Origin: Lithospermum erythrorhizon
Lineage: Eukaryota > Streptophyta > Magnoliopsida > Boraginales > Boraginaceae
DNA length: 64,000 bases
Direction: 5' to 3'
Assembly (NCBI GenBank): GCA_019722365.1
Contig: JADFUC010001898.1
Coordinates: 496,001 to 560,000, forward strand
Positions 23,771-37,741 of the stretch are shown here, in pieces. Positions within the stretch are counted from its first letter, which is position 1. Each line of letters begins with the position of its first letter. The notes under the pieces are model-generated. The model searched no databases, was not told the origin of the DNA, and saw only the letters and a program-made list of their open reading frames with translations. A program made the translations under genes and the position numbers.

Positions 23771-25344
23771 CTGAAACTTATAGGAATAGAATCAGCATCG
23801 GTGCCCACGAGACGAGATTAATTTAGAGTCTTCTGAGATTAATGTCGATTTAACTGCTTCGAGATAAAATGGTAAAATCACAAAAATTGAATAAATAAAT
23901 AAATAATCTCATTTTTTCGAGCAATACACTTATCTCTCCCCCACTTCCGAGCAAGCACCATTTCCCCAACCCACACTCTCCCATTTTATTACACATCAAA
24001 ACAACAATTAAAAAAAAAACTCAAAAAATGAGGAAGAAACTACTATCGATAGATTTGTAAATACATGTAAAATTAACATAATACCCTACTGAGGGGATGC
24101 GAAAAGACATACATACCCCTATTTTATTTGAACCATTGTATGGTTGATCTCAAAAATCTGATGGTCTACACATGTGTAAGCAAGTGGCTTACTAATCTCT
24201 TGTAAGCACATAAGATACGGTTATGAGTAAAACTGCAGGCCACGGCCCAGAAGCTTGTTAAATTCACTACGGCCAATTTTGAAATGATTAGCTCATTATT
24301 CGTAATATAAGAGTGAATAACACACACCAAACACTAGCTTGAACATCAAAACTTTGAAGGATTTTTTATAGAAATAATTTATTGTTAATGTTCATCCAAA
24401 GTAAATTAAGAAGGAAGTTTAATTTATAAACATGTGTTTTAAGTATCATCTTCATAATGTTGCATTCAGAATCTCCATCCAGTTATTGCAGGTTAGAATA
24501 GATACTATATGGTCTCATGAGAATCAGATTCATTATCAAGTAGTGTTGATGATAATACTCGGCCATTTTCTATTTTTCAGAAATAGTCTCCAAATAATTA
24601 AGGCGCGAATTGTCTTTTGGGTTTCGATAATGGCTGATGGCGTTGAATTAAGATGGCGATACGTTGTAGCGACTTTCGTCACGATAGCGGCATGGTTGTT
24701 GCTTGGCTTTGGTCTGATATAGCGATATAATTTTGTTAAGTTTAGGCCAGTCGTGGTTTGGAGACAAAGTGTAACAATTGTCATTAATAGGAGACCAAAA
24801 GAATCTGCGTTAAGTAAGGGCCAAAATCTGGCTAAATGCCATTATTTAAAATCGTTTTAATAGTGGTTCTCTACTCTTTTCATCCCAATTACTTGGACCA
24901 TATATTTAGCTACTTATATTTCCAGTTGCCTCATTAGTCATTACCCCTGGAATTGACATACTCTTTCAATTCTGATATTTAATTGATGATGGACTATAGA
25001 GGCCACATATGAAGAAATCCCACTAATCTTATCCTCATAAAAAGATTTATCAAGATTAAGAAGGAAAAATAAAATAAAAGATGGGACCTAGGTGTGCAAG
25101 GTCCTTGTTATAGCTTTAACTCTTTGCACATTGTGGTTGAGATAGATAAAATATATTTGGATCGTTCTCGTAATGTTTTGGAAAAATGGTTGGGTCATTA
25201 GTGATGTGTCATTTTCATTATCTTCTTTTAAGTTATAGCATCCAAAAAGAGAAAAAAAAGGAAAGACAATTGAAGAACGAAGATAAACTTTGTTTGGGAT
25301 TCCTCTCAACTAATTTCCTAATAAAGTTGGTGGAAATTGTTAAA
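23771..25344. other. Intergenic spacer
   Basis: No intact gene. A short frame at 24631-24720 (plus) would encode a 30-aa peptide with one hydrophobic segment (VATFVTIAAWLLLGFGLI), but there is no supporting context. A C/T-rich stretch lies at 23930-23990. Confidence 0.4.
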
Positions 25345-25806
25345 TGATTATTTAAGCATGCGTAATTCAAAAATTTTTGAATTATATGATTGATAAATAT
25401 ATGTAAAATAATAAATAATTGGAATGATATCGCCCGTAGATTTAGAGCATATGTAGAATATTCTTGGGAGAGATTGTACTCCATACAAAAAGCTCGCTTG
25501 ATTGTAAAAGAAGGTTTACTCACTGCTTTTTCTTTTATATAAATTTCTTTAGTATATGTTTATTCTTATTTTTTACATACTATTAAATGGAGAATATGAT
25601 CTGACTTTATAAGTAGAGGGTGGGCGCTTTCATTCTTTATAAATAATTTAATATTAACCTTCCATCAAAGCTAGATTTGTAACTGTGAATTGTAATCTAT
25701 GTAATGAATTTCACAATTTAATATGGGAATTTAAACGTCCTACTTAATGGCCAATAATAATGAGGAAGAATTGAAATGATTTTAAAATAAATAAAATATT
25801 CTTACT
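25345..25806 (-). repeat. 3' LTR of the copia element
   Basis: Matches 30845-31289 over its length with many small indels (shared TGATTATTTAAGC, GGGAGAGATTGTACTC, TTTAAACGTCCTACTTAAT and AATAAATAAAATATTCTTAC blocks). In element orientation the outer terminal base is mutated (expected TG start now AG). Confidence 0.75.
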
Positions 25807-28800
25807 CTCCAGTACATAAAGGATTTATTATAATTTTAAATCTGCAGAACATAAGGCAGCTGACGATATGCAAATCACTCATTCATCAGTTACCATAAGT
25901 ATGCATAAATAATTGGGTTGTCAATGAGAGTCATGGCGTGCATATTATTTTTGCAACATGTTTATTTATTGTACTACGACGTGATCGGCTTGCGTAAACA
26001 TGTCGTAAATAAGAAGAATATAATAATGAATTCGCGTTAATTAATGTGAATAAAACATTTATGTCATATTCATTTAAACATAAGATATACATATCATAAA
26101 TGACAAATGTTAACATTTGTTAAGAGCTCAATAATTATTATATATGAGTCTGAAGATAAACGTGAAAGATATATGTAATGATTAGGGCTATCGGCAAGGC
26201 AAAATGCTATTTATGTCGCGAAGGATCTTTGGAGGTAGTCCTTTTGTGAAAATATCAGCCACTTGTAAGTGTGTATTTATTGATTCAACAACAATTTCTT
26301 TCTTCAGTAATAGGTATTTTAGGTCCTTGTGTTTTGAACCCTTAGTTATCCTATCATGCTTCGAGAAGAAGGTTGCAACTTTATTGTAGTAGTAGACAGT
26401 TAATGGCTCAGAGATAAAATTTAATGCGCCAAACTGTGATACAAAATTACGCAGCCATGTTCCCTGAATAGAAGCCTCGTAATATACTTGATTACTCGGC
26501 CATCGTGATGGACCAGCGTCTGATTTTTGAACTACCAGTGATATTGCGCCTCATATAAGAAGTACATAGCCAAGTACAAACTGAGTGTGCAGACGTCAGC
26601 CAGATCTGAATCGGAATAACCCCGTCGCTTTTCTGCGGGTGGCTGATTTAGATGGTGACGTATAATTCCTTTGTTCACTTAGGTATCTCAGAAACTCTCT
26701 TTGCGGCTTTCCGGTGTCGATTCTGGATTGCTTTGAAATACTCCTCGATGAAGCCAACTTGACACTTATTTAATATCGAGATAACATGCGGACACAGAGA
26801 ATACATCAAACTCCAATGAGAGAAGCATGGGATATTTTGCCATTTCTTCGTTCCTTAGGAGTGCGTGGTAACTCACTCCAAGAACAAGTTTGTCTCCTTT
26901 ATGCAGTGGAAGCGAGTTGGAGAACAATTAGTCATGCAAATCTCTCAGGACTTTGTCAATATATGTTTTCGAGACAATCCTAGAAGTCCTTGTGATGCAT
27001 GCAAAATATTTCTATCCGATCACATAGGAGCTACTTGTATCTTTCATTTCAAAGTTCTTTAAAGAATAATCCTTAGTTCAAGTAATAAATAGAGGTAAGC
27101 TACTAGCCAATAAAATGTAAATCAACATACAAAAATCCAAAAATATGAACTTGCTCCCATTTGAACTTGAGGTATATATAAGGGTCCAACGATATTTTCA
27201 TTGAAATCAGCGATGTAATGATTTCCATGAAATTTGAGATACCATTGTCGGGGAAGCTTGTTTTAGCCCATAAATTGATTTATTAAGTTTTAGGGCAGTG
27301 TCTTCACATCCTTTCAGTTATAAAGCCTTGAGTGAGCATGTAGGCTTCTTCTTCCGAGTCTCTCCGTTTAGAAGCGATTTTTCACATCCATTTGATCTGA
27401 CTCGAAATCATAATGAACTCTTAATGCCATGATAATTCTAGAGAATCTTTCACAGAAACATGAGCGAAAGTCTCATAGTAGTCAATGCCTTATTTCTGAT
27501 GAAAACCTTTGAAAACAAGTCTGACTTTATATCGTTCAATTTTACCATTAGAGCTGCATTTGGTTTTGAAAACCCACTGACAACCGACTACTTTTTTCTC
27601 GGGAGGCAATTGAACGAGTTCTCACACTTTATTATATTCCATAGATTTCAAATCATCCTTCATAGCATCAAATCATTTATTAGAATTAACATCATTCATG
27701 GCTTGTGAATGAGAAATTGGATCTTTAGTCCCTTCAGATTCTATTAGATAAAACAAGTAATCATTAGGAATAACATATCTTTTTTCTCTTTTGACATGTC
27801 GTTTAATCTTTGGTTCTACGGTGCTTCAGTAACATTCTGATAAGTGATAATCTCATTATGGTGTTGGTGATCATTGTAGAGATTTTCCTACGTTATTGAA
27901 TGTGTTCATCGATGAGATGAGTTCGATTTCTTCGGAGTAGAGATTTGAAGGAGTAGATTTCCTTAATTCTGAATGACCCTTCTTTGTTGTTTAGTACTCT
28001 CACTAATTTCACCCGTTCTAGTAGAATCGACGCTTCCGGTTTAATAATTCTCTCATACTATAGTTAGGACAATAGCGATATCCTTTGAATTTGTCGGGAT
28101 AACTTGATAAAGTAACCAGCGGCGGTGTTAAAATCCAAGTTAACTTCGTGTGGATTGTAAATTCTAGCCAATTTGGACACCCCCCAAAATTTGAAGATGT
28201 CTTAAACTAGGTTTCCGGCCTTTCCAAGCTGAAAAGGTCTTCGAACGGCCTTACTTGGAACCCTATTTAAGATATAAGCGATGAATCCGTAATGCGTCCA
28301 TCCCGCGAGGATATGGGTAAGTTGTGACTCGTCATGGATACAACCGTTTCCATATATGTGCGATTTAAGCCTTTCAACTACACCGTTACGCCATGGAGAT
28401 CGAGCGTTGTGTATTGGGCAACAATTCGAAGATTTTGGAGAAGTTTAACAAGGTAGGATGTTGTATTGTTTATCATTACCTTCCATAGATTCACCTTTCT
28501 GTCGGACCTAATGATTTTCACTTTTAAATACGAGTTGTCTTTAGAGCTTGATAATGAATATTTGTACAACATCCAACGGCGAAATTTGTCATGCAATAGA
28601 TAAAGATAACAATAAGGTGAATAATCATCTATAAAAGTGATGAAGTATTTTTCGCCTCCAAAAATTGGAAAGTCAAAAGGTCTACAAATATATGTGTATT
28701 ATTTCAAGAAGTTGGGTACTTCTTGTGGCTCCTTTGTTTTTGTTTTTTGTAGTTTTGCTTTTAATACAATCAACACATGGTGTAATGTTAGTAAAATCTG

Positions 28801-30844
28801 TAATGCGGAAGGACACCGTCATTTACTAATTGTTTTGATTCTTTCCTTAGATATATGGCCTAGTTTTTATGCCCTGAGAAATGGGAGTCTTTTTAGATGA
28901 CTTAACATTTTCATTGATATGCAAAGGTGACATGGAGTTTAGCATCTTGATGTTTGAGATGAATTTATAAAGTCCATCAATGAAAATTCTAGAACCAATA
29001 AGGATAGAATTTTTAAACAAACTGAAACTTCCACTGTCAAGTTAAAATGAGTATCCAAACTTATCAGCATCTTCTGAGGAATCAAATTTACGAGAAAAGA
29101 GGCATTAAATAAAAGAGTTTGACATAGTCAAGCGATAACCTTAACTAAGTAAAGAGCGAAAAGTACTTATGACTTCAAGCCCAGACTTTGTCTTTATTTA
29201 AATAATAAATTCTCGGCTTGGGTTTATGGTTTGGATCATAATGAATCCATAGAATTCGAAACATGAACGATAGCGCCCAATGTCAGATACACCAAGTAGA
29301 AGAAGGAACATCAGTAAGATTTGATTCGAAATGACTTACAAAATCCATGAGGTTACCTTTCTTTTCAAATCATTCTTTACGCTTAACATAATACGTCTCG
29401 AGCGTCGGGTTTCTTACAGGAGGTACAAACATCCGCCTTTTATTCTTGGATGATAGAATGACATCATCGATTTGGAGTGCTACGTGTTTATGTTAAAAGA
29501 TACTTTCCAGTGGCTTTGGCACCTCCTTGAGTGAAATGAGAAAACTTTAAAGCCTTGCGGGCCTTACCTAAACTCTCTTGAACAGGTTGTCAAATTGATT
29601 CATTAAGACTCCACTTTTCCTTAATAGTGTTATAGATTTCAGATGGTTCATGTGGCAATAGGGGATGTAGGCTGAATCCAGATGAATTGGACATTGAAAG
29701 CATCATCCCATTGAGTCAAACCCTAACTCCTTAAGTTTGGCAGCAAGGTCAATCATTTTAATGACATGAGCGCTCATTGAGCGAGAACCATCAAACTTCT
29801 TGGTTACAAGGTCTGCCATAAGTTTTCCAACAAGGGATTTTAGCATTTTCGAGCCGTCTTGATAGGCTTTTGCAAATATTCTTTTGCACTCTCAGTTTTG
29901 GGAAGGGGGATTTTGATGTTGGTATCGATTGCGTTAGCACAAAGCATGTAATCTTTAGGCTTATTGGAGTGGATTCACGTCGAATGGCATTTGTTATCCT
30001 CGGGGAGTACTTTCTTGATAAATTGTTCAATCATATGAAATATTATTTGTTTGTGGATAAAAAATAATTTAAACATTTGACCAATATAATTTATTCACAT
30101 AAGATGATAGTAAAAGAACAAGCTAGAACTCCCTAATGTAATATCCAGTAGCACTAATCATCTAGAATTACGTAATCATGAAAACTTCTTAACTAGATAC
30201 TAGATCATATGAAACGAAAGCAACTTGGGATCAAATGGGTGCAAACCTCCATGAAAAAAAATATACATGATATCTTGAGATGAATTTTAGCATAACATAC
30301 AAAATATATGAACTCCAGATATATTAATGAAATAATGATCATGACAATAAAATATATAAAAATATAAAAACATGAATAATCATTATAAGATGAACATAAA
30401 TCAAAATATAATGAAGAATAAAATAATGATTAATATATATAGGATTCATAATTTGTCCTGTATGATAATCGGAGGCATGAATATAAGTAACGAACAATTA
30501 ATGTAACTGTCGAGTACGGTGACTACAACAGTTAGCAAGCAAATAAGATCCAATTGTTCATGGGTAAGAAAACTTGTTAATTTATATTCTATTTTAATCC
30601 GAAGGGTCAAAACGACAAACGAATATCATCCGTAGGCAATAGCCATCCATTACTACTGATAGTCAACATAATATCATTATGCATTATCAGAAGTACATGA
30701 ACCGTGCTCAAACAATAACAATAGTGCCAAAAAAAATACGGATAACAAAATAAGTTGGCCATAATAATTGATTGATATAACAAGCTTAACATATTCATAC
30801 GGATAATCATACATTGAAATCTGGAAACTAGAATATCGCGTAAA

Positions 30845-31289
30845 TGATTATTTAAGCGTAACAATAATTCCGAAAATTTTGAATTACGTGATTTATAGCC
30901 GTATATGAAAAATAATCGTAATTGGAATGGCGTACGCCACAATTAGAGCGTGGGTAGAATATTGGGAGAGATTGTACTCACAAAAATTTCAGCCCGATTG
31001 TGAAAGAAAGGTTACCATAACAACATAAGCACTCTTTATTTATGTGTTTATTTAATAATATTTTTTACATCTTATTAAATGGAGCATAGGATGCGGAATT
31101 TATTAGTAGAGGGAGGAGCCTTTCAACTCTTTACATCATAATTTTAGCATTAGCTACCAATTAAGCTAGATTTGTAACAATTATAACCTATGTAATAAAT
31201 TTATAATTTAACCATGAAATTTAAACGTCCTACTTAATATTATATATGAGGAAGTGAAATAATTTTAAAATAAATAAAATATTCTTACA
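30845..31289 (-). repeat. 5' LTR of the copia element
   Basis: Partner of 25345-25806. In element orientation it starts TGTAAGAATATTTTATTTAT and ends CA, the standard LTR termini. The divergence from its partner is considerable, so insertion is old. Confidence 0.75.
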
Positions 31290-31595
31290 GAAATTTCCCT
31301 TCACATGTAACCTCATCGTGACCAAGGGTAGGTGTAGTTAGGGTAGGACGGACTAATATTAGAGGTTTTTTCGGAGAGAATGTTTTATAAAGGCTACGTT
31401 TGTGGATCGAGCAAAGGCACTCTGTGGAGGAGCTTTGGGTGATAGCGAATTAAATTGTAGAGTTGGTGTAGTTAGGATAACTTGAAAATCGTCCCGATCC
31501 AAACATTGTTTTGTACGGATAAAAATACTATTTTACTCATGACCCCACTCCCCCACCCACTCTCTCCCATTTTTAAATATTGTAATTGGAAGTTT

Positions 31596-31743
31596 TTTTT
31601 TTTGATAAGTAAGTCATTTTATTACTCAAAAGATAATTGTTCATAGCCTTCTCGGCTATTACATAAATCATTATTACAAGAAACAGAATTAAACGTACTA
31701 ATGACAATGTCTTTCAAATTAAAAAAAACATCCAACATTAATT
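31596..31743 (-). mobile_element. Short retroposon, probably 5'-truncated LINE 3' end
   Basis: On the minus strand the segment ends TAATAAAATGACTTACTTATC followed by about 10 A, a typical non-LTR retroposon tail. The direct repeat TTGGAAGTTT flanks it on both sides (31586-31595 and 31744-31753). No Pol III A/B boxes were seen, so a truncated LINE is more likely than a SINE. It contains a small hairpin (TAGCCGAGAAGGCTA). Confidence 0.6.
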
Positions 31744-31753
31744 TTGGAAGTTT

Positions 31754-33960
31754 CAATTGGGAGCAAAATAGTATTTTACCTCAACTGATGTTAGACCAAG
31801 TGCAACACATAAACAATTGAGATGTTATTAGGTCCAACAGGTAGGCAACCCCATGCTAAATTAATTTTCTAATTTCCCTGATATTAATATTTGCACATAG
31901 ACAATTCAATGTTAAGTGAGCTCCATGTTAAAAAGTAATTCTCAAATAATTATATGAAATTAATTTTTATTTTCATCAATATTTTATATTTTTCAAGATC
32001 TATAAATAGAGTTTGAATTTGTATTATTTGGATACTAAAAAAAAATTCGAGATGAAGTTATGTGGATGAAAGATTGTTAAAAACTTTATGAATGTGTGGA
32101 TGTTGTGCCATTGTAGAGATTTGAGTAATAAATTATGAGAGGGAAAAAGAATAATTTATTGTGATAGGAGAGAGGAGGCTAAATATTGAATAACGGCTAG
32201 AGATGATCATTATTTGGGTATTGGAAAGAGTGTATCAAAACTTGAATTCATCAGAAAGAAAATAAGCCAAATTTGGTTATTAAATGTGAGTGGGCAATTC
32301 GTCACGATAAAAGGTTAGTAAGTTTATTGTTCAGAAAACTTAATGAAATAGTTTAGTGGACAATTAGTCACGATGAAAGATCATGATTTACGAGTTTTGT
32401 GACGAATTGTTTTTGAGATTTTGTACTCTGTGATAACTGATAAGGTTTGATCTATTCGATTATTTAACCTAGATATTTTATATGCTTATCATAAATAAAG
32501 CCTTCGATTTTTCATTGGATTCCTAGCCTTGACCACAAAAGAAGAGCAATGGGTCGAAGACTGAGACGTCTGAAATGATTATAACTTAGGAGATATGCAT
32601 CAATTTTTACTTTACAAGCATATGATGACTTCAATAAAGGCCAAAGACACATTTTTTGTCTTCTCATTCTGTTCCATTTTCAAGCTAATTCAGCTGTTCC
32701 CACACACCCTATTATAATATCATTAGTTGAGTACTTGAGTAACAATAGTTAAGCATAAAGATATTGATTGATGTACAGATGTACTCTCTTCATCTTATTT
32801 AACTAGAAGACCATCAGGTTAATTTATTTCAAAACAATAATTCATTTATATATATAAATATATTTTTTTATAAGAAAAATCATAGCATCCTAAGATACAT
32901 AGTATTAGACTTTTTGGTAGAGGCACTTGAATTATCGATTAATTTTTATATATAAACTTTCTATTTTGTTTGCAGCATATCTTTAAGAACAGCGCCTGAA
33001 GGTGCCTTATTATCTAAGCTGACTGCGATCTCACAAGCCTAATTTTGCGCCTAAAATACGTATTAAAATGGTATATTCTTCATAAGGCAGCGGTGAAATA
33101 ATTATATTATCGCATGTTATATTAGAAGCCAAGCGTTAAATAAGCTATGTTACCCCCTACATTAAAATAGTATTTTGTCGTAGCATTCTGTTAAAGTATA
33201 GGAATTAAAGTATATGGAGCAACGTTTTACGTAATTAAAATAAGCACATTCGCTTTTTCGTTAGCATCACTTTGCACCATACCCCCACCACTGTAACCGC
33301 CGAAAACTCCCCACTACTCCTTCTCTCCAACCCACCACCAACCCCAACCATCCTCGTAAACCACCACCCACAACCCCCACTCACAGCCCCACAATTGCCT
33401 CCCCCACCTCATTATTCAGTGAGGTTACAGAGCGCCTAGGCAAGTAAAGGATTCATTTGCTTAAAGTACACCAGATGTCCCAAGCAGAGATGAAAATTTA
33501 AGTACTACATAGAAAATTAAGTTATAGTTCGGGAGGTCTCGGCCAAAAAGCCATAGTATTATACATTGAGCATCCGTAAAAGTTAACATTAAAAATATTT
33601 AAATAACTAATATATAATTTAAGCTAAATTTTTATGTAATTAGGCCCATATGTGTCAGTGTAATTAAAACGAATGTATTGTTACATATTAATTTTTGCAC
33701 TATTGTGGATTTAGTGCATTCACACCAACTTCCTCATAATTTTTTTCTAAAATCAACTCTTCATATCAATTTATTAAATTTAAAAACTATATTTTAATTT
33801 TTCAATAAAACCAGATACAGTATGTTAATACTCCTCAAACCAATCACCCTCGTTCAAATATTAACAACAAAACATTTAAGTTTTTATTTTTTATAATTCC
33901 AATGAACTAAAATTTCAATTTAATCCAAATATCTTCTCTATTTCACTACAAAAAATCAAG
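31754..33960. other. Intergenic spacer
   Basis: No gene seen. The phrase (A/G)CAATT(A/C)GTCACGAT(A/G)AAAG recurs near 32295 and 32360. A C-rich, almost G-free stretch lies at 33280-33410, similar to the left arms of the foldback elements but without a G-rich partner. Confidence 0.4.
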
Positions 33961-33981
33961 AACATTGGTTCAGTTTTCTCT

Positions 33982-34162
33982 TCAATGCTTTGCCTCTACT
34001 TCTAAACCACCAGCTTCTAGAAAAGAAGCAATTCTTCAAGCTAAAACTTCCCTCTGATCTCATCAACCTTATACAAGCCTCTTAACAATCCCAAGCTTGT
34101 TGCTGGAAAGCTTAAGAAACTCAAGCAACCAAGGTTTAGAGTTGAAGTTCCCATTGTTGATA
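33982..34162 (+). pseudogene. Broken gene fragment, DUF1995-like (tentative)
   Basis: Two stretches in different frames make one protein-like piece: KPPASRKEAILQAKTSL, then after a small frame shift near 34055 LYKPLNNPKLVAGKLKK and LKQPRFRVEVPIVD. The combination of a KEAILQAK helix followed by PRFRVE(V/I)P(I/V)VD recalls plastid DUF1995-type (LPA3-like) proteins; that is from memory and is an inference. No continuation of the domain follows, so only a fragment is present. Confidence 0.4.
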
Positions 34163-36498
34163 ATTTAATTTCTTCATTTACTCAACATATATTGATTTTA
34201 TGTAAATTAGGAAGGTTTCTTCACAAAATAAAAAATTTCAAATTCAAAGTAGAAAATATAATTTCTTTCATTGAATCAAGGAAAATTGTTGTATTCATAG
34301 ATGAGTTTCGTTGCTTTATTTGGTGAGTTTTGTTATTGAGAGATGTCTTTGTGAGATGGCAGAGAAAGAGGAAGCAAAGGTGATGAATGGAGAGAGAAAC
34401 AATTAATATGTCAAAAAAAGTTATTTGAGGCTTGTGCAAATACAAGCCTGGCGGGGAGGAGACAATGGTGGAGGCGTATCTGCTTTAAATAGTATTTTTG
34501 TTAGTGAGCATCTAATATTTTTCATTTTTCACTTTTTATCAATATACATGAAATAGGAGGTAATTTAGGAACAACGATGCAAGTATAAGTACTAGGTACT
34601 TAAAAACATGATAGAACTACGTTTAATGTCAGCCGGTATACAAGGGATGATAATGGAGGAGGATTTGAGAAGTGAGTTTTTATGGTAGGCATGAGAATGT
34701 GAGGGATATATAGAGGATTATCCCGAACTATGGGGTGGTGTGAGAATTGGCCCATAAAACAAGAAGAATGTGCTTTAAAATTGCTTAACAATAATCGTAG
34801 GCCCTTGATTAAAGTTAGTTTATAAGTCTGATTTAAATGGGGCGGGGAAGTTTAATATCGAAGGTGGTCAGTTTTGTCTCCAGCTACTAGTCGAGCCACA
34901 TAACTTAGCCTTGATACAAATGTTAAGCTACTTGGGCGCTCTTGAATGATACAAAGGTTAACTACCCTCATATTATCCTAGAACACATTTTTTACCATAA
35001 AAATAAGGCTCCACAATATGGCATGATCTTATCCCATTTGTTGGTGAATATAAAAAATGTCCATGTTTTAGAATGTTGTAAGCGTGAGGTTATAAGGGGT
35101 CGATGGTAGGAAAAGCTTCAATTGCTAAATTTGGCCGTTATTTGTAGGAAAGAGGCGTTAACGTCGAAGTGGGGAATTTACGAATAATTTGAGGGAGTTA
35201 TGCGAAGTTATGAACTTCGATGGATGCGAGCCTCGGCGGCTCCCGATAGAATTGGGTACACACCTAGTAAATGCGGGCTCACATCCGCCTCGCATGACAG
35301 CAGGAAGGCGGAATGTGAACCTGCAGTGCTAAAATTCTTGAGGAGAGGCATTTCGTTGAAGAGTAGTATACTCGATGAAGGAGGTACTTGGGTTGCGCCA
35401 AAAATTCGATGTGATGAAGGACCGGGGGAAAGAGGATGATGAGCGATATGGCGTCGATGATCACGTATAGGTGGGATGTCGGGCGATTTAGAGGATCGCT
35501 GACATTTTTCCCCCATACTAGTGACCTCCCATTGATGTCTACCTTTTCCCGCAGGCCTCTTGATGATGCCCGACCTTGATCGTCAAAGAAGGGCGTGAAT
35601 AAACTTATATGAATGAATACGTTTATATATAATAATATGTATGATGTTTATGGTGTTCAAGTTTGAACAATGTTTTTATTCGTACTTTTTATTTGTATGA
35701 TGGTTATGGTGTTTGAACAATGATGGTTATGGTTATGTTTTTTTATTTACGTACTTTTATTTATGTATGATGGTTATGAACAATGTTTGATATGTTGTGA
35801 ATGGTGTAGTAGTTTGATATGTTGTGAATGGTGTATTAGTAGATATTTGTGAATGGTGTAGTAGTTTTTATATGTTGTCGATGTTGTGAATGTTACTAGT
35901 GTCGACATTAGTGAAGTGCACTTTTCTGCTATAAGCATTGAGTAGTTCACTGATGCCACGTTTATAGCACATAAATTAACTAATGTTGAGCATTAACGTG
36001 TGAGTACAGATTTCGTATGAAATGAAATGCGAAACTTTAATTTTATTAGCGCCGTATCGTTAGGGGAAACAGAGTGCGAATCGGTACGTCAGAATCTACA
36101 TCCGAATATGGAGTGGGCTCGAATCGGGCGGGGCAGGGCCCAATCCCTCGTAACTGCAGATCCGATACACTACTTAGCGAGCCGGGGGCGTTCGTGGGCC
36201 CCGAGCTTCACGAGGCCGGTTCGATTGCCACGTCTAATGTTACTCCTACAGTACTCCTGCTCATGATATGTTGCGTTGGCGGTTAATACTTTAGTGTTGA
36301 TTGTACGGAGTAATACTACTGCATGATGATATGGTGTAAGAAGTATTTCTAAGGCTACCAAGAACGTCATTATTAATGCGATTCAAGTGCATATCGAAAC
36401 AATGGAACTCAATCAAAACAAGATCTTTATTCGCCAAATCAAGCGTAATTGGTTTTCAACTTTTCATGGCCTCCTCATCACTCATCTGAGAGATTATG
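34163..36498. other. Intergenic spacer with two GC-rich decayed patches
   Basis: 35090-35600 and 36027-36290 have higher GC than their surroundings and short open frames in several phases (for example 35200-35439 plus) but no recognised domain; they look like remnants of old transposons. Between them, 35635-35880 is made of loose repeats of TGATGGTTATGGTGTTTGAACAATG and TTGATATGTTGTGAATGGTGTA. Confidence 0.4.
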
Positions 36499-37741
36499 GG
36501 TTTGTTTGTTAAAGTTGAAAACTGAAAACTGAAAATTAAAGTGTGAATCTTGAATAAGCTGAAGTGAATTATAACTTCAATCTGAATCTGAGAAAATATT
36601 TAGTTATTTAATAACGATTCGGAAAAATCTTTAAATTGAGGTTGTATTAAATAAGCATTATTCCTACTATATTTTATTTATTTATTGGTATCATATATTA
36701 AATAAATAATACTACAATAAATAAATTATAAATATTATTAGTATGATTAGAATAAATATGATTACTTAAATATATTATTAATTATTATTATTATTATAAT
36801 TTTTTTATTATTCTTATTATTATTATTAATTATAATTTTATTATTTTATTTATTTTATTTATTTTTATTATTACTTTTATTATTATTATTATTAATTAGT
36901 ATTATTATTATTTTCATTATTATTAATATTATTATAATTTTTTTATTAATGTATTATTAATATTATTTTGTTATTATTATTATAATTTTAATTAGTTTTT
37001 TATTATTGTTATTATTTTATTATTATTACTTTTACTTTTTATTATTATTATTTATTATTATTATCATTTATTATCATTATTATATTTATAATTATTAATA
37101 TTTTTATATTATTTTTATTTTCTTATTAATATTACTATTATATTTGTTGTTTTATTATTATTATTATTATTCTTATTCTTATTATTATATTTATTATTAT
37201 TAATTTACCGTTATTATTATTAATTTATTATTATTATTATTTTCTTCTTATTATTATTATTTTTATTATTCTTATTATTTTATTTTATTTTTATTTTTGT
37301 TATTATTATTATTTATTTATTTTATTATTATTATTCTTATTCTTATTATTATATTTATTATCATTTATTATTATTATATTTATTATTATTATTATTCTTA
37401 TTATTTTATTTTATTATTATTATTATTACTATTTTTTATTTTATTGTTATGGAATTATTATTATTACTACTATTATTATTATAGTAATAATAATAATAAT
37501 GGAGGGTTAAGTGAAATGTGAAGAAAATTATGGGAGGAGAAGTATGTAAATTTGGACTTTATCAATTCTGATTTTTTTAAAGGAGAAAAATAAGTAGAGA
37601 ATTTTAACTTAAAATTTTGTTAAGGATTTTGATAAGTACTTAATTTATTAAGTACTTAAAATAATCCATTAACAAATAAACTTAATAAATTAAGTGTTGA
37701 ATTAATTAAGTTTAAGTGCTTAATAGATTTAACAAACACTT
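36499..37741. mobile_element. Possible hAT-like non-autonomous element swollen by a microsatellite
   Basis: The ends are loosely inverted: left GTTTGTTTGTTAAAGTTGAA, right (inverted) AAGTGTTTGTTAAATCTATT, and both sub-terminal regions carry ACTTAAT/CTGAAxx-like motifs common in plant hAT MITEs. Between them lies the long (TTA)n block. No clean 8-bp target duplication, so the call is tentative. Confidence 0.35.
36766..37490. repeat. Long imperfect (TTA)n microsatellite
   Basis: About 720 bp of TTA/ATT trinucleotide repeat broken by TTC, TTT and GTT variants, nearly free of C and G on the plus strand. It ends in an inverted run of TAATAATAA at 37480. Confidence 0.93.

Larger units (their letters stand above)
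25345..31289 (-). mobile_element. Degenerate Ty1/copia LTR retrotransposon
   Basis: Two related direct repeats of about 450 bp bound a 5-kb interior. Interior coding runs on the minus strand and is broken by stops and frame shifts. The pol 3' end near 26200-26264 still reads VADIFTKGLPPKILRD, the usual end of the copia RNase H region. The reverse-transcriptase start near 27371-27600 still shows GCQWVFKTKC, GIDYYETFAHVSVKDSLR and QMDVKN, with a stop just before GIDYYE. Order RT-RNase H at the 3' end fits copia. The element cannot encode functional proteins. Flanking 5-bp repeats were not convincing, probably because of age. Confidence 0.82.

Noticed and set aside
24631..24720. Small membrane peptide gene
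   Set aside because: A 30-codon frame with one hydrophobic segment, but no promoter, splice or family support.
35635..35960. CRISPR-like or satellite array
   Set aside because: Irregular GT/AT-rich repeats of changing length in a plant genome; no regular spacers.
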